Positions 1 through 7,204 of a stretch of DNA of 31,514 nt are shown piece by piece. How positions within the stretch are numbered: position 1 is the stretch's first letter; each line of letters opens with the position of its first letter. Below the pieces are notes generated by a model, which saw nothing but the letters and a program-made list of their open reading frames with translations, searched no databases and had not been told where the DNA came from. The DNA comes from DATKMS01 sp041497995 (GTDB lineage Bacteria; Desulfobacterota; Binatia; HRBIN30): assembly GCA_041497995.1 (NCBI GenBank), contig JBGQHM010000031.1:1-31514 (forward strand). Reading direction: 5' to 3'. Made by a program: the position numbers and the translations under genes.

Positions 1-804
1 CCAAGCGTTCATGGGCGCGTCACGTTCCGCAATGTGGCAACTGTTATTGCCGCTGTTGCTGCTGTCCTGCGGCGGGCCGGTGCTTGGATACAGTGAGAAC
101 AGGCCGTTGATGTCGTCCTGTTGGATGCGGTCGATGTTGCTCTCCCGACTGTTCATGATGGAGAACACCGATTGTCCGTTCGAGTCGGGGTGATCGAGCC
201 CGAGCACGTGTCCGAGCTCGTGCACCAGCACGCGGCGGATGTCGTTGACGACGCGGTTGTCCGCTCCGATGCGGATCGGCCCATCGTACGCGTTCCAACC
301 CATCTTCGAGAGGGGATCGTTGGATGCGTTGGCGGGGGCCGCGTTGACGAACACCGGCGCGTTGAGCATGGCGCCGCTGTTGCTGTCGGCACAGTTGTTG
401 GTCAATTCGATAATGTCGCCGAAGTCCAGCCCACAAAAGCTGTCGGTAAAGAACACCGGGTTGTCCCCCACCGGACCGGTGTTTCGGCAGGCATGCCCGC
501 CGCCCCGCGGCCCGCATGGGTTGATGAAGTTGCCGCCGACGGTCACATCGAAGTGGAATGCAGCGCCGGCGGCGTTCCAATCGTTTGCGGCGTTCACCGT
601 GTTTTGATCCCAGCTCAAAGTACCGTTAATCAATGGGCCCTCGTTGCCCAGAAACGAGCGCAGCGTTGTACCGCCCTGCACCCAGCGGACGCAGCGGTTG
701 TTGATTTGCAAGCAGGCGAACGCGTGTGCTGATGCGGCCGGCAGCACGACTGTGGCGACAGCGATGACGGCAAGGGCGAGTTGCCCCAAAACGATGCGTC
801 TCAC
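1..804 (-). CDS. Secreted matrixin-type zinc metalloprotease (3' end outside window)
   Basis: The first 268 codons of a secreted M10-like protease are visible; the 3' end lies beyond base 1. The N-terminus is a signal peptide (basic start, hydrophobic stretch, Ala-rich cleavage region around residues 20-27). The zinc site HELGHVLGLDH is at residues 195-205 (His195, Glu196, His199, His205), followed by a Met-turn, SIM, at 215-217. This is the metzincin pattern HExxHxxGxxH typical of family M10. The start is taken as GTG at 804, three bases after the TAG of the upstream gene; TTG at 807 is the alternative. Both genes are in the same reading frame, so only that TAG separates them. It is the last visible gene of the minus-strand caspase operon. 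Substrate unknown. The fold assignment is secure; the exact start is not. Confidence 0.85.
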   Translation of the reverse strand, partial: MRRIVLGQLALAVIAVATVVLPAASAHAFACLQINNRCVRWVQGGTTLRSFLGNEGPLINGTLSWDQNTVNAANDWNAAGAAFHFDVTVGGNFINPCGPRGGGHACRNTGPVGDNPVFFTDSFCGLDFGDIIELTNNCADSNSGAMLNAPVFVNAAPANASNDPLSKMGWNAYDGPIRIGADNRVVNDIRRVLVHELGHVLGLDHPDSNGQSVFSIMNSRESNIDRIQQDDINGLFSLYPSTGPPQDSSNSGNNSCHIAERDAPMNAW

Positions 805-807
805 CAA

Positions 808-1380
808 CTACCTCGCTGGCGCGCTGGTGGCCGTCGGGCGCGTGAGCTCGCCGGCGATAGAATCCAGGAAATCGCCGAGCGGCATCGCCGTGCCCTTGCT
901 CTCGCCGCGGACAATACTGCGACCGGCGACCGCCACGACGGGCGCACGATCGTTGGTTTCGATGACGTCGGTCTGTCGGTCGGAGTCGAAGCGTACGTTA
1001 AAGCGACCCTGCCACACGCCGACGAGCGGGCAGACCGTGTGTCCGTTGCCGGCGACGAAGAGTACCGCGCGGTCGCCGATGCTGAAGGTCGGCATGTCAG
1101 GGATGTGCACCACCACGTCGCCGCTCTCGCCGCCGTAGAAGCGCAGCGTGAGCGTGTCACCGACGTCACCTTTGAGCACGGTGAGGTCCCCGAAAGTGAC
1201 GAAGGTGGCTGGGCCGAATGCATCGGTCTCCTGTCTGATGTCCGTGACGGTACCGGCGACGATCTGCTCGGCGCGGGCGACGAGCTCTGGGAAATCGCGT
1301 TGCACCACAACCATCGCGTGGGCGGCGATTGCCACTTGCGCCAAGAACACCGCCACAGCAGCTGTCCGCACGATGTTCAT
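808..1380 (-). CDS. Secreted protein of unknown function, upstream of matrixin
   Basis: About 190 residues. The start MNIVRT at 1380 gives a clean signal peptide (hydrophobic AAVAVFLAQVAIAAHA). An upstream ATG at 1419 adds 13 residues that would spoil the signal peptide, so I prefer 1380; neither start has a strong Shine-Dalgarno. The mature part is beta-rich, with a segment (ARAEQIVAGTVTDI, VLKGDVGDTLTLRFYGG) of the kind seen in small secreted proteins that often neighbour matrixins. I do not recognise a named family and assign no catalytic role. It lies 60 bases after the outer-membrane protein gene and ends three bases before the matrixin start, so it is probably co-transcribed and translationally coupled with the protease. 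It might be an inhibitor, chaperone or partner of the protease; that is inference only. Confidence 0.75.
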   Translation of the reverse strand: MNIVRTAAVAVFLAQVAIAAHAMVVVQRDFPELVARAEQIVAGTVTDIRQETDAFGPATFVTFGDLTVLKGDVGDTLTLRFYGGESGDVVVHIPDMPTFSIGDRAVLFVAGNGHTVCPLVGVWQGRFNVRFDSDRQTDVIETNDRAPVVAVAGRSIVRGESKGTAMPLGDFLDSIAGELTRPTATSAPAR

Positions 1381-1440
1381 TGGGGGCCGACCGTAGCAGA
1401 CGGGGATTGGTGATGCCATGTGAGAGAACAGACGGTGTGC

Positions 1441-2724
1441 CTAGTAGGTGTATTCGATCTGACCGGTGTAGATCACATCGGCGCGCAGGCCGTCGCGGTT
1501 GAGCGGGAACTGGAAGGTGGCGCCCATGACAACCTTGTCGAAGGGATTGACCTTGAAGCCGATCGCCGACTGGATCACGTCGTCGTTGATGCCGTCGCGC
1601 TTGTCATCGTGATAGCCGAGGAAGTCGGCGGCCAAGGTCAGCCACTTGGTGGCGCGCACATCGGCGCCGGCGATCCACTGCGCTTGGCTGACGTCAGCAC
1701 TGCTGCGGAATGCGTAGCCCAAGTTGATATGCGGCGAGACGCGGCCGAAGTCCTTTGAGGCGATCAGCAACGGCGTGAACGTCGGGTCATTGAAGCCGAG
1801 AAAGTTGTCGGCATTGCCGGTCGGGAGGGTGAGCAGGGCGACGACGGCAAAGTCAGCGTACTCGGTATCGTAGAAGTGCCATTTGCCACGCAGAAAGAGA
1901 TCGCCCGTGCCGAAGGCTGAATCATCGAAACTGTCCGTCGCGCAGCGGACGTCGAGCACTTGGGTGGGGTTCTGCGGGTTGAACCCGCAGAAGTGGCCGG
2001 ACGTGGCAACGAGCTGGTGGTCGACTTGCGTGAAAGAGGTGAGGGGGCTCAGTCCACCAGTGACCTTCTCGGTCTGCGAGACCACGGTGCCATGCATGCG
2101 GGCTTGACTGACCGACAGTGCCAAGCTGACGTCGATGGAATCCGTGATGCCGTAGGCGCCGGTGAAGAAGAAGGTGTCGAAGGACAGCCCCATGTTGAGT
2201 TGTGACCGAATGACGTCATTCCCCAACGTGGGCTGCAAGGCCGCAGAGTACGCTGGTTGGACGAAGGTAAGGTTGCTGAGCGAACTGCCCTCCAACGTGT
2301 CGAAGTCGATGTGGGTGTACCCGACGCTGAAGGTGCCGGTGTAACGCCCGAGCGTCGGGGCGCGCTCGGCGACGCCGGAGCCCAGACTCTCGGTGGAACG
2401 CACGAAGGTATCGAGCTCGGGATCCCACCCGAAGCGAAACGCTCCGCTCGCTGAAGGGATCGGCGACTGCGAGTGCGCAGTCGCCAGGTCTGCGGACAAA
2501 GAATTGAACTGTGAGGCGAACCGCAGCTTTTGGCTTTCCTTGATTGTTGGCTCCGGTGCGCCGACCTGAGGCGTGGTGACTAGCGTGCCGCCGAACAAGC
2601 CTGGTATCGCCCTATTGAGCGTGCCTGCCTGTGTCGTTGCTGCATTGATGCAGAGGCCGACGACGAGGCCAACCACTCCCGGCAGCACCGGCCCGCTGCG
2701 ACGAATTGATCCGGAGGTCATCAT
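1441..2724 (-). CDS. Outer-membrane beta-barrel protein, MetA-pathway/transporter-like
   Basis: 427 residues from the ATG at 2724, which overlaps the TGA of the preceding gene in an ATGA; a longer start at 2745 is possible, but the 4-base overlap repeats the arrangement one gene upstream. A signal peptide spans about residues 1-34. The rest alternates polar and hydrophobic residues in amphipathic strands (FFTGAYGITDSIDVSLALS, DLFLRGKWHFYD, FAVVALLTLPTG) and ends in the aromatic residue Tyr, as outer-membrane barrels do. The pattern resembles the PF13557 family (MetA-pathway of phenol degradation, putative outer-membrane transporter); that is recalled, not searched. It is the third gene of the caspase operon and would give the system an outer-membrane component. 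The cargo cannot be read from the sequence. Confidence 0.8.
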   Translation of the reverse strand: MMTSGSIRRSGPVLPGVVGLVVGLCINAATTQAGTLNRAIPGLFGGTLVTTPQVGAPEPTIKESQKLRFASQFNSLSADLATAHSQSPIPSASGAFRFGWDPELDTFVRSTESLGSGVAERAPTLGRYTGTFSVGYTHIDFDTLEGSSLSNLTFVQPAYSAALQPTLGNDVIRSQLNMGLSFDTFFFTGAYGITDSIDVSLALSVSQARMHGTVVSQTEKVTGGLSPLTSFTQVDHQLVATSGHFCGFNPQNPTQVLDVRCATDSFDDSAFGTGDLFLRGKWHFYDTEYADFAVVALLTLPTGNADNFLGFNDPTFTPLLIASKDFGRVSPHINLGYAFRSSADVSQAQWIAGADVRATKWLTLAADFLGYHDDKRDGINDDVIQSAIGFKVNPFDKVVMGATFQFPLNRDGLRADVIYTGQIEYTY

Positions 2725-3026
2725 AGGCCGTCCGTGATCTTCCACCCGCCGTTATCGGGGACGAGGATTTTGGTGAGGCGGACTTCGAGGCGTTGGGGCT
2801 TGCCACTCTCGCGGTCGATGAAATGGTCGCGTCGGGTGTAGGTTACGGCGACGGCGTCACCCAACGGCGCTACAGTGACGTCCGCCAGCTCGACGGTCAG
2901 CCCGGCGGCGTTCTCCATGTACTCACGCAGCGCCTCGCGCTGGCGGGCGGAGAACGCGACGTACAGTGCCGCGAGGTGATCGAGGTTCTTGTTTTCGAGG
3001 GCGACGCGATACTCTTCCAACACCTG
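2721..3026 (-). repeat. Tandem gene-segment duplication, copy 2 (NTF2-like domain)
   Basis: This 306-base segment matches 3137-3442 with no length change. Identical stretches include 2764-2795 against 3180-3211 (32 bases). Both copies end in an ATGA overlap with the next gene, so the duplicated unit carried the junction with it. Confidence 0.85.
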
Positions 3027-3140
3027 GCCCACCGGGGCCGGCAAATCGAGCAGCTGTGCGTGTCCGTAGCCGATGCGTGACAGCAGCGTAACCGCCGCGA
3101 CGCACGCGATGACCTTCGGCCAAGCGAACCGACGACTCAT
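2721..3140 (-). CDS. Secreted NTF2-like domain protein, paralogue of the caspase C-terminus
   Basis: 139 residues from the ATG at 3140, which overlaps the TGA of the caspase gene as ATGA. A start seven codons upstream (3161) is open but unlikely. The signal peptide is about residues 1-29 (SRRFAWPKVIACVAAVTLL, cleavage near GHA). Residues 39-139 match the last 101 residues of the caspase-like protein without a gap and at high identity, including the shared strings TRRD and KPQRLEVRLTKIL. The helix-then-sheet layout (VLEEYRVALENKNLDHLAALY, then beta strands) suggests an NTF2/SnoaL-like fold, which binds small ligands or mediates dimerisation. It probably acts in the periplasm alongside the caspase, perhaps pairing with its C-terminal domain. 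The fold call is inference; the paralogy is seen directly. Confidence 0.8.
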   Translation of the reverse strand: MSRRFAWPKVIACVAAVTLLSRIGYGHAQLLDLPAPVGQVLEEYRVALENKNLDHLAALYVAFSARQREALREYMENAAGLTVELADVTVAPLGDAVAVTYTRRDHFIDRESGKPQRLEVRLTKILVPDNGGWKITDGL

Positions 3141-3442
3141 TGGCCGCCCGCCATCTTCCACTGGCCGCTGTCGCGCACCAGGATTTTGGTGAGGCGGACT
3201 TCGAGGCGTTGCGGCTTGCCGCTGACGGTGTCGATGAAGCGGTCGCGGCGTGTGTACGACACGGCTACGCCGTCCGCGTGCGGGGTTACGGTGACGTCGG
3301 ACAGCTCGACGATCAACCCGGCGGCGTTCTGCAAGTACTCGCGTAAGGCGTCACGCTGGCGGGGCGAGAACGTTACGTACAGCAGCGCGAGATGGTCGAG
3401 GTCCTTTTGCTGCAGCGCGCCGCGATAGGCTTCAAGCACCTC
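3137..3442 (-). repeat. Tandem gene-segment duplication, copy 1 (caspase C-terminal domain)
   Basis: The 3' third-of-a-kilobase of the caspase gene, encoding residues 533-633, duplicated at 2721-3026. Both copies are exactly 306 bases including the stop codon. Confidence 0.85.
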
Positions 3443-5038
3443 GCGCACCTCTGCATCGACGCCCGCGTCGGGTGGCTCGGCGTAGGCCGGCGGCGACAGG
3501 AGCGCTGCAAGCTTCCAGAGGCTCTCGGAGGCGCGCGACTGCGGCCCGGGACGCGGTGCCGTCGGTGTCTTCGAACTCGAAGCGGCCTCGCCGACGACGC
3601 CTTCGGTCTCCAGCAACAGGCGATAGGCGTCGACGTCGGTGTTGGTCTCTCCTTGGATCGACTTGCCCTCCTCCGCCGACAGCTCCACCGGCAGACGACG
3701 CAGCATACTGATGACCAACTTCTTCTGCAGCTCGAAGAACGCCGTCTGGTCGCCCTCGACGCTATCAGAGCCTTCCTGCACTCCCGAAGCGGCGTCGATG
3801 ATGCGTGCATCGATGCGAATCGTGTTGCCGACGACGTGAAACGATCCGGTGAGGAACTTGCCGATACCGAGCTGCTGCGCGATGGAGAGATTGTCAGGAC
3901 CGCGCGCGCGTGCCACCCGGTCGATGAGCTCTGGCGAGGAGACGTGCAACGCTTTTACCTTGCTGAGCTCGGTGTTGAATGCGACGCGGAGCGCCTTGCC
4001 GATCCAGTCGTGCTGCGGATCGGCGCGCAGGTCGTTGAACTCCATCACCCCGACCGTGTTGGCCACGGGTGCAGAGGGGCGTGGCACGGCTTGGTTTTCC
4101 GCAACGGCAACCGGCGGAGGCGATTCCGACGGCCGACCATCGCGCGGCACGGCCGCGAACACCAGGTCGGTGCCTTCCATCTTGTGATAGGGGTGCTGCT
4201 GCTCGTCCGTCAGCCGCGGCACGCGACGGGCAACGTGGCCGAACAGCTCCGACACGGTGACCAAGCCGTCGTTGTCGGCGTCCGCCGGGCCCTGCAGGCC
4301 TTCGAGGACCGCGTAAGTGAACACGCCGTGGCGCAGGTCCGGTTTCTCTTTGGATTCCTCGCCCGGCTTGGTTGCGGCGAGGAGAAAGAAGCCCTCGCCC
4401 GCAGACATGCGGGCCGCGAGATCATCGGCGGACACCAGCCCGCGCGCGGCGAGGCGCAACGATCCGGAGTGGCAGGTGTCGAGCATGACGACGATGCCGC
4501 GTACGTTGCGGCGCAACACACGCACCACTTCGTCGAAGTCGGTCATACGCAACCCGGCGGTGAGGAGGTTCGACGGCGTCGCAGGATGCGGCAGGAAGTA
4601 GTAGCTGCCCGTGGTAAGATCCTGCACGCCATGGCCAGCCATGAAGATGAGCGCGATATCATTCGGGCCGGCCTGTCCCAAGAAGCGTTCCATGTTGTCG
4701 AGAATGCTTTCGCGGGTCACATCGTCGTCAGTGAGGAGGAGCGTCTTCACCTGGCTGTACAGCCTGCCCCCCGCCTGGCGCTGCAATGCAGCATCGATGG
4801 ATTGAGCGTCCGCCGCGGCAAATTGGAGGTTGAAGTTGGGGTCCTGATAGCGGCTGACGCCGATGGCCAGCACCCACAACGACGACACAGCCTGAGCTTG
4901 CGCCCCCGCCACAGGTGGCGGTGGTGCGAGGGATTCGGGCGGCGCGGCGGCGCGTTCTGGCCGCTGGATGGTCCACACCAAGGCGATGCCCGCAACCGTG
5001 CACCCGGTGGCGACTACCAATCGTCCACGCGCCGTCAT
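3137..5038 (-). CDS. Membrane-anchored caspase-like protease with FlgO/TolB-N-like and NTF2-like domains
   Basis: 633 residues. A short basic N-terminus and a hydrophobic segment (about 7-24) suggest a membrane anchor with the body outside. Residues 53-297 are a caspase (C14-like) domain: the opening WVLAIGVSRY, catalytic His136 in MAGHG, and catalytic Cys189 in LDTCHSG. Inside it, residues 253-264 form a canonical EF-hand loop (Asp253, Asp255, Asp257, Gly258, Thr261, Glu264), suggesting calcium control. Residues 327-455 (VGVMEFNDL, LTGSF) resemble FlgO/TolB N-terminal-like domains, which bind partners in the periplasm. Residues 533-633 are the NTF2-like domain duplicated in the next gene. 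No strong ribosome-binding site is seen before ATG 5038. It is the first gene of the operon and is divergent from a sigma factor gene. Caspase assignment is firm; target and trigger are unknown. Confidence 0.88.
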   Translation of the reverse strand: MTARGRLVVATGCTVAGIALVWTIQRPERAAAPPESLAPPPPVAGAQAQAVSSLWVLAIGVSRYQDPNFNLQFAAADAQSIDAALQRQAGGRLYSQVKTLLLTDDDVTRESILDNMERFLGQAGPNDIALIFMAGHGVQDLTTGSYYFLPHPATPSNLLTAGLRMTDFDEVVRVLRRNVRGIVVMLDTCHSGSLRLAARGLVSADDLAARMSAGEGFFLLAATKPGEESKEKPDLRHGVFTYAVLEGLQGPADADNDGLVTVSELFGHVARRVPRLTDEQQHPYHKMEGTDLVFAAVPRDGRPSESPPPVAVAENQAVPRPSAPVANTVGVMEFNDLRADPQHDWIGKALRVAFNTELSKVKALHVSSPELIDRVARARGPDNLSIAQQLGIGKFLTGSFHVVGNTIRIDARIIDAASGVQEGSDSVEGDQTAFFELQKKLVISMLRRLPVELSAEEGKSIQGETNTDVDAYRLLLETEGVVGEAASSSKTPTAPRPGPQSRASESLWKLAALLSPPAYAEPPDAGVDAEVREVLEAYRGALQQKDLDHLALLYVTFSPRQRDALREYLQNAAGLIVELSDVTVTPHADGVAVSYTRRDRFIDTVSGKPQRLEVRLTKILVRDSGQWKMAGGQ

Positions 5039-5280
5039 ACAATCACTAGGAATTGATCATCTCTTATTGCCGCAGCGGGTTGCAACCAATTTCTGGCAAG
5101 CGAAATGTGTCGAATCGTTCAAGAATACTCCGATGGGCGCTGCACACCGCGCCGCTCGGCCCGGACTCTTTGCCTCAAGTGTGCTCGAAGTGCAATAAAT
5201 CGACAAGTTTTCGCATCTCTCGTGGCAGGGGACCATGGAATCACGAGAGGAGCTGGGCATACGAGTCTGCGTAGTCACTG
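5039..5280. promoter_or_regulatory. Divergent promoter region between caspase operon and sigma operon
   Basis: This 242-base gap separates two divergent operons, so promoters for both should lie here. It is visibly more AT-rich than its surroundings, especially 5041-5130 and 5180-5225. A perfect 10-base palindrome, GGTTGCAACC, lies at 5078-5087 close to the caspase start and could be an operator. I could not find a convincing sigma-70 or ECF-type -35/-10 pair, and no ribosome-binding site stands out before either start codon. Confidence 0.45.
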
Positions 5281-6255
5281 ATGGAGGACCCACTCAGCGA
5301 AGCCCGAGAGGCCCGGGCGCTGATCGCCCGGTGTCTGTCCGGCGGCCCGGAGGCCGTCAAGCAGTTTCAGCAGAAGTACGGCGAGCTGATCTACGGCTAT
5401 CCGCTGCGCGTCTACCGCACGCCGCCTGAGGATGCGGGCGACTTCTATGTCTTCGCGTTCCAGAACGGGCGTATCTTTCGACGGCTGCGGACCTTCGAGG
5501 GGCGTGCCCCGCTGCGCGCCTATCTCCTCGGATTCGTCCTCGACGATCTGGTTCTCGAGTGGAAGCGCGGCGAACGCAAGGTCGAGACGGTCTCCATCGA
5601 GGGCTTGGGTGAGTTCCCGGACACCGCGACTCCGGCGAGGCCACCGATGGCCGACGACGGGCCGCGGCCGGCAGGCCAGGGGTCGCTCGATGACTTGTTG
5701 GCGGCGCTATCCCCCGCCAAGGCTGTTGTCATGAAGCTGCTCTATGTCGAGGACTACGAGCTGAGGGCGGCGGATGTGAACTATGTTGCTGAGGTGTCGG
5801 GGCGGGGCGTACCGGAGGTTATTGCGGCCGTCGCACGCCTGCGAGCCACCGTGCGCGAGCGCGAAGCCGGATTGAAGAAGGTTGAAGATGGTATCGACGC
5901 GGTGCAGGCCTGGGTTCGCCTGTACGAACGCCGCGTGCAGCGCATCACCGAAGATCTCGATTCGTTGCCGCCGAATGCCGGCGCCGCGGTCCGGCTGCGC
6001 GCGGAACTGGCCCAGCTCGAGCAGAAGATGGAGCGCCGGCAGCAGCAGCGGGCGCGGCTGACAGCCCAGGCACAGCGCCGAAAGGTTACGGCGCCTTACA
6101 AGGAGATTGCGGCGATCCTGAACACCAGCGTGGGCAATGTCTGTTCCCAGATTGCACGGGTGCGCCGGGAGTTAATGGTAAAGTCCGGTGGACGCTATTC
6201 TGGTATTGAAAAAGCAGATGAGAAAGGTGTACGCTCCGACGAGCACAACTTTTGA
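5281..6255 (+). CDS. Sigma-70-like (ECF-type) factor with coiled-coil insertion in region 4
   Basis: 324 residues, much longer than a typical ECF sigma factor (about 170-200). Residues 15-100 read as region 2: a helical start, then the acidic EDAGDFYVFAFQNGRIFRRL (50-69), then LRAYLLGFVLDDLVLEWKRGER (78-99), matching the usual core-binding and -10 recognition layout. Residues 136-190 begin a region-4-like fold (LSPAKAVVMKLLYVEDYEL). Residues 190-268 are charged and heptad-like (coiled coil), and only at 271-300 does the helix-turn-helix appear (YKEIAAILNTSVGNVCSQIA). So region 4 is either split by the coiled coil or duplicated. It is followed 108 bases later by a zinc-binding anti-sigma-like gene, as expected for a sigma/anti-sigma pair, and is divergent from the caspase operon, its likely target. 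ATG 5281 lacks a clear ribosome-binding site. Confidence 0.8.
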   Translation: MEDPLSEAREARALIARCLSGGPEAVKQFQQKYGELIYGYPLRVYRTPPEDAGDFYVFAFQNGRIFRRLRTFEGRAPLRAYLLGFVLDDLVLEWKRGERKVETVSIEGLGEFPDTATPARPPMADDGPRPAGQGSLDDLLAALSPAKAVVMKLLYVEDYELRAADVNYVAEVSGRGVPEVIAAVARLRATVREREAGLKKVEDGIDAVQAWVRLYERRVQRITEDLDSLPPNAGAAVRLRAELAQLEQKMERRQQQRARLTAQAQRRKVTAPYKEIAAILNTSVGNVCSQIARVRRELMVKSGGRYSGIEKADEKGVRSDEHNF

Positions 6256-6260
6256 AGCCG

Positions 6261-6283
6261 CTTCCCCGGCGTTCAGGGGGAAG
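6261..6283 (+). terminator. Stem-loop between sigma and anti-sigma genes
   Basis: A perfect 7-bp stem (CTTCCCC at 6261-6267 with GGGGAAG at 6277-6283) and 9-base loop begins five bases after the sigma stop codon. There is no T-run after it, so it may be an attenuator or mRNA stabiliser rather than a full terminator. Confidence 0.4.
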
Positions 6284-6363
6284 TCTTGCGGGCGGGGTAG
6301 GCTGAGTTGAGGTGCGGAGATCCGCAGGAAGTAACGATGTCTAAGAGGGAGAGGAGAGTTCCA

Positions 6364-7185
6364 ATGACATATTCTCGGCATGCCACCCCGCAGACGAAGA
6401 GCGATCACGCCACCTGTCCAGACTTTGAGGACCTCTCTCGGTTTGTCGACGGGGAAGTCGATGGCGACCGGGCCTCCCAGATCGGTACGCACGTGCGGCA
6501 CTGCGCGTGGTGCGCCGGGTTGGCCACGATGATCCGGGCCTACTTTGAAGCGGCCGCCGCCAGCGCTGACTCCACAGCGGGCGGATCGAGTTGTGGCAGC
6601 AATGAAATGCTTGTGAGCTATCTCACCACCGGCCTCTCCGACGCCGAGCGCCACAGCATCGATACGCACGTCCGCGGCTGTGATCAATGCATTCGAACCT
6701 TGACCCTCTTGCAGCGTCGGTTGCTCAGCTCGGAAGAGATCCCGGCTCCGGTGCCGGCGTTCCTCGTGGAAAGGGCAACGGATGCGGCGACGCCCGAGCG
6801 CGTCCCTGTGAAACCGGCGGCAGGGCTCGCCGAGGCGTGGTCGGCGCTGTCATCGGTTGGCCGGCGTCTCTCGGCGCACATTCGCTTGCCGGCGTTGGTC
6901 CCCGCCGCGGTGGCTGCCGGCGCACTCTTGGTGGTGGCCGGTGAGCACAATTGGATGAAGCCCGAACCGCTCAAGGAGATGTCGCGTGCCGTGCCGTCCC
7001 ACCGCGCTCTGAGGATCACGGCACCAGAGGCAGTGGTCCGTCTGCAACCCAACTCACGTACCGAGGTCGTTGCCACGCTCAGTCGTGGGACGACGATCGA
7101 GGTGACGAGTCTCGAAAAGGATTGGTACCGTGTCACGCTCCCCGGCGGCGCGGAAGGCTGGGTGGAGCGCCAAGCGTTCGAGTAA
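6364..7185 (+). CDS. Membrane anti-sigma-like protein: two zinc-binding modules, TM segment, outside SH3 domain
   Basis: 273 residues from ATG 6364, chosen for the ideal AGGAG seven bases upstream; ATG 6337 also has a fair site. Residues 18-50 hold Cys18 and His43-x3-Cys47-x2-Cys50; residues 77-109 repeat this with Cys77 and His102-x3-Cys106-x2-Cys109. HxxxCxxC is the signature of zinc-binding anti-sigma domains (ZAS/zf-HC2), here in tandem. A transmembrane helix lies at about 174-193. Residues 212-273 look like a bacterial SH3 domain (VVRLQPNSRTEVVATLSRG, GWVERQAFE), which in other proteins binds cell-wall or peptide ligands. Expected topology: zinc modules in the cytoplasm holding the sigma factor, SH3 in the periplasm as sensor. 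It lies directly downstream of the sigma gene. Domain calls are good; the sigma-binding role is inference. Confidence 0.82.
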   Translation: MTYSRHATPQTKSDHATCPDFEDLSRFVDGEVDGDRASQIGTHVRHCAWCAGLATMIRAYFEAAAASADSTAGGSSCGSNEMLVSYLTTGLSDAERHSIDTHVRGCDQCIRTLTLLQRRLLSSEEIPAPVPAFLVERATDAATPERVPVKPAAGLAEAWSALSSVGRRLSAHIRLPALVPAAVAAGALLVVAGEHNWMKPEPLKEMSRAVPSHRALRITAPEAVVRLQPNSRTEVVATLSRGTTIEVTSLEKDWYRVTLPGGAEGWVERQAFE

Positions 7186-7204
7186 GCCTCGCCTCAGTTT
7201 GAAA

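Noticed and set aside
3392..5056. Long open frame (554 codons) on the plus strand opposite the caspase gene
   Set aside because: It lies antisense to a protein with intact catalytic motifs, and its translation is His/Arg/Val-rich mirror-like text with no domain; typical of GC-rich antisense frames.
5235..5429. Upstream ATG with AGGGG before the sigma gene, as a leader peptide
   Set aside because: The frame runs far into the sigma gene out of phase and its translation shows no conserved features; could be chance.
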